Shown: positions 58,357 through 64,000 of the stretch, in pieces | Layout: each line of letters begins with the position of its first letter | Numbering within the stretch: position 1 is the first letter of the stretch | NCBI RefSeq assembly: GCF_963576675.1 | Contig: NC_088911.1 | Span: forward strand, 73,561,256-73,625,255 | Source: Euphorbia lathyris | Lineage: Eukaryota > Streptophyta > Magnoliopsida > Malpighiales > Euphorbiaceae | DNA: 64,000 nt | Direction of reading: 5' to 3' | Position numbers and translations under genes: made by a program | Notes under the pieces: model-generated | The model's database searches: none | Told to the model about the DNA's origin: nothing | The model's input: the letters and a program-made list of their open reading frames with translations, nothing else

Positions 58357-59439
58357 ATATATATATTAGTATATTAAGTAAAAATATAGAGATTAATTAA
58401 TTGTTTGATCTAATGTTTTTTCTCATAAATATGTACCTGGTCATATGAATACCACATAGCCTTTGAGTTATATTTGTCTTTTCTTTTAGTTCATTGCACA
58501 TATATTTATTTGACATTCTTCTAACAATATTCTTTATTTTTACAATATCGCTATGAAATTATAATTCCATTACTTGACATCCTAATTTTATTGATTGATA
58601 GAATGATAAAATTAGACATATATAACATCCGCTTCTCGTCTTTTTCATTTCTTTCAATGCAATGATGAAATTATCTAAGATACAATATTTGGAGCTTATA
58701 CTCTGGCGAACAACTATCCTTAGCTTTTACACGTGACTTTTGATTTGTTATTTCTAAAAATACAATTTTTTTTTATCCTGCTCTTTTTATTTTATTTTAT
58801 GTTGTTTGGCGTTTCTTATCTAATTAGTTATTTTTTCGCTCTTCAGCTCTATCATTTTCATTTGTTTCTCATTTGATTTTCTTTTGGTTTCTTTGATATT
58901 TATATTAGGTTTTCGTTTGTATTGTGCTCGATTATTTTTTTTGTGTTCATTATTCATTATTTTTTTTCTTACTTAAAAAAATGAAATGATGAAAGGTAGT
59001 AAGAAAGTGCATTTTAATGCATTTTCTTATAAGGGAGAACCTTCTACAACTTTTAGTTCTGGAGATTCTGAAGAGAAATCGTTACTTAAATTGATTGACG
59101 ATTTGAATTTTTCCTAACCCTCTTAGTAGTGTGTCAGGTACTAAGTCTCATAGGAGAATTTAGAAGAAAATACTCTATTTGTTCTATAATATCTGTTGTT
59201 TTGTTGTTTTCACTAGGATTAAGGGGCAACTAATTTGTCTTGATTTTTAGGAAAAAATAGAATGGTTTAGGCTAAATAATCTTTATTTCTAGGTCTCAGG
59301 TGTTATCTAGGCTATGGGGGGTTTGAATTTGTTTTGTTTAATTAATCTACTCCTAGTTAAGTTATGCTACTCCTAGCTAAGTTATTCTACCCCTAATTAT
59401 GTTATTCTACTCCTAATTGATTTTTCACTAATGAATTTA
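58357..59439. other. AT-rich intergenic DNA
   Basis: T-rich, no convincing ORF or repeat family. 59340-59420 has four imperfect copies of TTATTCTACTCCTAATTA. Confidence 0.5.
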
Positions 59440-60696
59440 CCCGAAGGAACATGAGATGATACGATAATAATGAAGATAGAATTGCTAAGGCAATTGATTA
59501 AAAACCTAACCCTAGTCACTTATACTCGAGGCGATTAAACCTACTTATCATCCTGACGTCCCTAGCACATGATTCCTTTGTAAGGGCGATACTAGCTCTA
59601 AGGCTCAGCAATTTGGGCCTCATCAACTAAGAGGTTGTCAATCCCTTAGGCTCTGACTAGGTCAGATTCGGCTCGCAATATGTGCCAACTTAATTTTTGG
59701 ACTTTTGAATGAGTTAAACCAATCAAGTAAAGCGTAAGACAAAGATTAAATCAATAAATCAATATGAACAGAACAAAAACTATAATATTATTAAAGATGG
59801 AGAGAAATTGTCACATGTATTCAATTAGCCTAGGATTCATAGACTGTATCAAGCGTTTTAAACAAACTATGAAAAGGATGAGAAAATCCCTTTCAGAGAA
59901 CCTGTCTACCGCTGCAGGCGTCTTCCTAGGACTTAAAGATGGACCTTGAACAATCCTCGGTGGGCGGAGCTTCGGAAGTTCTTCAATGGAGGTTGAAGGA
60001 GATGTAGGAGGTGGAGAGGATTCTTCAAGCGTGAAAGCTAAGGAAAATTACAAGAATGAAAGATATCTAATTTACAATTAGAAAGTCCTATTTATAGTCG
60101 CGGTTCGGGCCCTCTTTCTGACCTAATTCGTTTCCTTTTGCAGGTGGAAAGACGTGGGGTCGATCGTGGCGTCGTCGGGCCGGGAATCAGTCTATTGAAT
60201 GATTCCCGCAGGTCAGCTCGGCGAGCTGGCCCCTTAGGGGCCCGCTCGCCGATCTGGCCATAAAAAGGCCATTTCGATGAGCGGGAATGCCCATAACGCC
60301 TTGTGCAACTGCCGGATGTCCCGAAACGCAATTTTCGCCCGAACTCGTTCCTGTTTTAACCTGCACATGCACGTAAACTCCAAATAACATTAGTTCCGAG
60401 GCTAAATTGACCCGCCAATCGCTTGTTTTTGAGTAAACACTCCGTTTGGTGTGACTTTTGGCGGACCAATTATCCATAAAAGATAATGGACATTTAACGT
60501 ACATGCTAATTTGGCCATATTTGCCTAAAATAATTAGAAAACGAGCCTAAACAACGAAAAGTAGATAGAACATATACAATTTCTAACTAACTCACACAAA
60601 AGCATATAAATGCGAGAATTGCTCGCTTATTCATAAAATAACGCTAAAAACCGTCCTAAAACCGTACCCAAAGATAAGGGGTTTTGACCTATATCA
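59440..60696 (-). repeat. Athila-like LTR region (probable)
   Basis: On the minus strand starts TGATATAGGTCAAAACCCC at 60696, a start I associate with Athila LTRs, has GC-rich palindromes at 60211-60262 and a TATA box (CTATAAATAGGA, 60087-60098) downstream of them. The far end is not defined; the 59440 limit is approximate. Confidence 0.5.
60087..60098 (-). promoter_or_regulatory. TATA box of the Athila-like LTR
   Basis: CTATAAATAGGA on the minus strand, about 120 bp from a palindrome cluster. Confidence 0.55.
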
Positions 60697-61342
60697 GTTG
60701 CCTAATCACTTCAAGTTTAATAATAACACAACATTCAACTAGTATTGGATGCAATTCTTATGAGCACAATGACAATAAACGTAATCCCACACCTAAGAGA
60801 TTAACTGTTTCTAAATTTGAGTCTAAAATATTGATCTTTATGGCTCTAGCTCACCATTCAGGGATTATTTGTATCAATCCTAGCCTCAACTAACGTTTCG
60901 TTCCATGTCAATCTTGGGCAAATAATACTATATGGAGATTCAAACGTTGTTCAAAAGTTTTCGCATGCATCAATTTCATTTGAGTGTTCAGACTTTTCAA
61001 GCACAATTTCAACTGTATTGTCGGGTTTGCTAAATGCATCATATTCAACTGCCTAGGATTCTGTTTATTCCTAAAAACTGAAAACAAAGAAACAAAATCT
61101 CTGAAATCCTAAGAATTGAAAGCAAACAAACAAAGTCTCTAGAAATACACACATACACACACAATCATGCAACATAAACTAGAAGTAAAACATGCAAAGT
61201 CACACAAAATGGCATAAAGAAATCCAAAATTTTCTATCCTATTGCACTCCTCCCCACACTTACGAGATGCATTTATTCCAGAAAGGCATAAACCGAAGCA
61301 TAAAGTAAAGTGCAAGAAAGAAAATAGGATAGAAAATACTCC
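60697..61342 (-). other. Spacer between LTR-like region and ORF3
   Basis: AT-rich, with CACACATACACACACAATC and ACAAAGTCTCT repeats. Consistent with an element 3' UTR. No clear polypurine tract next to the proposed LTR start. Confidence 0.5.
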
Positions 61343-62597
61343 CTAGGGGTGGCGGTCCATCCAACCTCGGATATCGCTCGCCAAGCTGTTGAAATCCAAG
61401 CGGAAATCTTGAAAATCATAGTTAAGTGCCTGGATATCCGCTATGTTTTGCTCGCCAACAATAATAGCCTGCTCCAACCGCTCCTCTAAATCACCACCAT
61501 AAGCCGGCTGGTAATCCTCGTCCTCCTCCTCAGAACTGGACTGCATCAGATCTGCCGAACCTGCACCAGAAGAACTGGCTCCAGCTGTTCCTGTACCTGC
61601 ATTAAAATCTCTATTCCACACACTAGAGTTGTGGATTATACTAGCCCTATGCAGATAAGATTTACTAAGTAGTGAAAATGGAATACTGGACTTTTGTTTC
61701 AGCTCATCCGTAAGACCTTCACAAAAAGCAATGCGAGAAATAATAAAGCCGAAGGGGAATGCAGTCTGCTTATTGAAGCGGAAGTTAGCCATTTGATGGC
61801 AAAGGATGTGGGCCATCCCTTTTTCATACACCACAGTAGAAGGAGGTCCATTTCAGTGACCTTATCGGCCTCCCTCTGACCACAAAAATTATATGAAATC
61901 CATTTGTGCATTAGACGGTCCATTGGGTCCGTCAGACTCTTGTTTGTGGCAGTGGATTTACTGTAACGACCACCCCTAGAAATTTCAGTGAAGTACGCTT
62001 TGTGGTATAAATCCTTTGCCCATTTAGTAATATCGGCCTCCTTAAATTTGAAGGCCGTATTAAACGTTTCTTCAGTCCAGGCATATGGGGTATTATTAAG
62101 GCGGAATTCTAAAATTTTGTCCCCTTCATCGTTGGTCTCATATCGAAGAGTTGTGTAGAACTCTAAGATGTAGAAAAGATACAGGGGACGCCGACGTTTA
62201 TCAATTATGTCCCACCCCATTCCGTAAGAGAGTGTTAACACTCGCTTTTAACCCACATTTATCTAACCATTCCCAATCAAAGAAGTGAGGAATTGAACAT
62301 TGATAATTTTTAATTTTCTGAAAGTAATAGGAAAGGACATAAGTACCTATGTGAAAGTGCACATGGGTAAGGTTGGTCGGTATTTTGGGCGGGGACAATA
62401 GGAGGGCGTCGTGGTTCCTCAAAAATTCGGGCCCGTACGATCCTTGAATTGGCTCCAATTCCTTGGGGAGTGAATCTATGCGGCGGCGTAGGCATCTTCG
62501 GGTTGGATCTGCCTTTGAAATCTACAAAAAATACAAGCACAAAATAACAAAAACAACTAAACTCACCCTCTAAGATTAAACAAAAACTCCCAAACAA
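61343..62597 (-). pseudogene. Athila-type third ORF, frameshifted
   Basis: From Met near 62492 (MPTPPHRFTPQGIG) the protein has a basic start, then in successive frames FFDWEWLDKCGL, DIIDKRRRPLYLFYILEFY, FRLNNTPYAWTEETFNTAF, MDRLMHKWISYNFCGQREAD and MHGHR-equivalent blocks, and a Ser/Glu-rich tail (SSSEEEDEDYQPAYGG) with a short amphipathic coil. At least two frame changes (near 62220 and 61800). It is related in layout to the ORF3 of the complete Athila-like element but clearly a different subfamily. Confidence 0.68.
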
Positions 62598-62865
62598 AAA
62601 TAAAATTAGTGATAGTCTTTAGATAAGCTAATTAGAACAAAAACCAACAAAAATTCAAATTAAACGATTAACTAGCACAAATCAACCCTAAAAACAAATA
62701 TTACCACACAATTAAAAGCAAAATCACAAAGGGGTTAGAGTAAAAATTAATTCCTAATGCATGCAAATTCCTAAATAAACCAAGTTCCCCAAAATCAAAA
62801 TAAGACCAACAATCAAACCTAAACCAAAATCACAACAAAATTAAACCAAATTTGAACTTACAAAC
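62522..62865 (-). other. Putative leader intron of the ORF3 transcript
   Basis: On the minus strand a donor TTTGTAAGTT (near 62865) and an acceptor TATTTTTTGTAG/ATTTC (62522) bracket AT-rich DNA and would place the ORF3 Met about 30 bp inside the second exon. Intron status is inferred from signals alone. Confidence 0.4.
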
Positions 62866-62957
62866 CAAAAGACTTGAAGAAGGTGGTGGGAAATGAAGAA
62901 ATGAGAAGGAGGAATGATGTTGGGGAAGAGGTGGTAAAGGTTTGGAGGTTTGAAGGG

Positions 62958-62965
62958 TTTAAATA
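62958..62965 (-). promoter_or_regulatory. Putative TATA box upstream of ORF3
   Basis: CCTATTTAAACCC on the minus strand, followed by a pyrimidine-rich leader (CCACCTCTTCCCC) and the putative leader intron. This resembles a plant core promoter independent of the LTR. Confidence 0.45.
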
Positions 62966-63239
62966 GGTGAAAGAGAAGGGATTTGGAAGGTATTAATGGT
63001 GGGGAGTTGAGAAGTTGGGAGTTAGGGGTTAGGAATCTAATTAATTAGGTGGGAGTTGAGGAGATGAGAGTTATGGAGGAAGGAAGAAGGTTAGGGTTTT
63101 AGAGAGAGAGAGAGAGAGTGAGAGAGCAATTGATTAAGGAGAGAGAGAGTGTATGGGTGAGTTATGTGATGGTAGGGGAGAATGAGGGTTAATAATTGAG
63201 GTTAGGAGGGTTAAATTTGGAAGTTTGGGGGTTTTGAAG

Positions 63240-63425
63240 GGGTTGGTTCGGCCAACCCCTCGCTGAGCCGCCCAAGTATAGCCTTGGGCGGCTCGTCTCG
63301 TCGAGACACAGTGGCTATAAAAATAGTCGATGTGCTCCCCGAGGGACGTCTCGTCGAGACATCCCTTTGTCTCAACGAGAAGTCCCCTGTCTCGGCGAGA
63401 CAGGTTCTTGTCTCGCCGAGACAAG
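63240..63425. repeat. Cluster of GTCTCGNCGAGAC palindromes
   Basis: Includes GTCTCGTCGAGAC twice, GTCTCGGCGAGAC, GTCTCGCCGAGAC, GTCTCAACGAGA, plus GGTTGGTTCGGCCAACC and a GCCGCCC...GGGCGGC stem. The middle base or two of each palindrome vary. A CTATAAAAATAG word (63315-63326, + strand) lies inside the cluster. GC-rich against an AT-rich surround. Confidence 0.85.
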
Positions 63426-63440
63426 GCGGACATGCCTAAA

Positions 63441-63460
63441 TTTATATATATATATATTAC
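63441..63460. repeat. (TA)n microsatellite
   Basis: Short run of alternating TA between the palindrome cluster and the gag remnant; on the minus strand it follows CAG/GTAATATA, which could be a splice donor at the end of gag. Confidence 0.6.
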
Positions 63461-63461
63461 C

Positions 63462-64000
63462 TGAATCCTGGTTTTGGTTCTGCTGAGGTGGTGGAGCTAC
63501 GAATCCTGGTGGTCCTAAGGCCGCTTGATTGTTGGACCAACTGAACCCTGGATGATTCTGTCTCTAGGGGGTCTTGTAGGGTCCAAACTGCTTTATATAG
63601 TTCACCTGTTCAAGAACCGTCGGGCACTCTACGTTCTTGTGCCTGCCACTACAAACCTCACACTTCGGCACTGCTTCCGGTGTCTTCAGCTGAGCTACTA
63701 GGGGGTCCATCTTCTCTGTAAGTGCTGCTATCTGTGGGTCAGGTTCTGTAGGTGTACTTAGGGCAGCAATAGAAAAAACGCCCCTCCTCTGACTTGGCTT
63801 CTCAATCTGCCAATGTGCATTTCTCTTGGCTAGCTCTTTCACCAAACTGTATGCTTGAGCTGTCGTCTTGTTGAAAAGGTTGCCTTCGCTGATGCATCAA
63901 GTGAGGCTCTGCTAGCGGAAGTGATTCATGAGTAGAACAGGTCAACAAGATGGTGCACTTCAAATCCATAGTGGGGGCACCTCCTTAACAGTTTCTGGAA
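63462..64000 (-). pseudogene. Athila-like gag remnant with zinc knuckle
   Basis: The open part (from 63845) has LVKELAKRNAHWQ, a Gln/Pro linker and the knuckle CEVCSGRHKNVEC followed by VEQVNYI-like and QFGPYKTP, the pattern after gag in Athila. Right of 63845 the other frames give LRRCPHYGFE and FYS words of the gag core, with a stop and a frameshift. It runs off the window. Confidence 0.72.

Larger units (their letters stand above)
59440..64000 (-). mobile_element. Second Athila-like element, pol deleted, runs off the window
   Basis: On the minus strand from the right edge: gag with zinc knuckle (63564-64000), then about 900 bp with palindromes and a promoter-like region instead of pol, then an Athila-type third ORF (61343-62597) and an LTR-like region (59440-60696). 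Gene order fits Athila minus pol. The gag and ORF3 both carry frameshifts. Confidence 0.6.

Noticed and set aside
59764..60893. Short ORFs within the Athila-like LTR region
   Set aside because: No domain and inconsistent with the element's coding strand.

Overview
This is a stretch of eudicot-type plant nuclear DNA, AT-rich and dominated by retrotransposons. The evidence for a plant is the set of plant-specific LTR families (SIRE-like Copia, Tat-like and Athila-like Gypsy), plant L1-type LINEs with DUF4283-type ORF1 proteins, and one intron-containing host gene of the WDR5 family. No species can be named from the sequence alone. Almost everything except the WDR5 gene (37462-39366) is mobile DNA in various stages of decay.

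Layout. 1-9460: the 3' part of a SIRE-like Copia element on the + strand (RT, RNase H, an extra 'env-like' ORF with its own TATA box, polypurine tract, 3' LTR), broken by an LTR-type insertion at about 861-3578 that carries a striking array of GC-rich palindromes. 9461-10498: unclassified LTR-like sequence. 10499-28096: a deleted Tat-like Gypsy element on the - strand, containing a solo SIRE-type LTR (target duplication ACTTC), which in turn contains a nearly complete Tat element (10912-21886, target duplication GGAAC). 28097-28170: remnant of an older Tat-type antisense exon. 28864-31035: a LINE lacking its RT. 31036-37345: a nearly full-length L1-type LINE on the - strand, ending about 120 bp upstream of the WDR5 start codon. 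40620-55040: a third, old LINE cut in half by an Athila-like element (42111-53768, target duplication GTAAA) whose 1369-residue pol frame is intact. 55215-58356: two adjacent fold-back elements with long inverted arms carrying tRNA-like Pol III box sequences. 59440-64000: an Athila-like element on the - strand that has lost pol.

How the parts relate. The window is a readable insertion history: target duplications let three nesting levels be ordered. A recurring theme is that the accessory ORFs of three retrotransposon lineages look like independent transcription units. The SIRE env-like ORF has a TATA box about 100 bp upstream. The Tat element carries two + strand (antisense) units, each behind its own TATA box, and the first has two GT-AG introns that are frame-consistent. 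The second Athila-like element has a TATA-like box and a putative leader intron ahead of its ORF3. A second theme is clusters of perfect palindromes next to LTR promoters. Most premature stops where the ancestral codon can be guessed (Gln, Trp, Arg) are explained by C-to-T changes on one strand or the other, as expected from methylated, silenced elements.

Limits: all domain names come from reading motifs by eye, and LTR ages and boundaries are approximate except where a target duplication fixes them.
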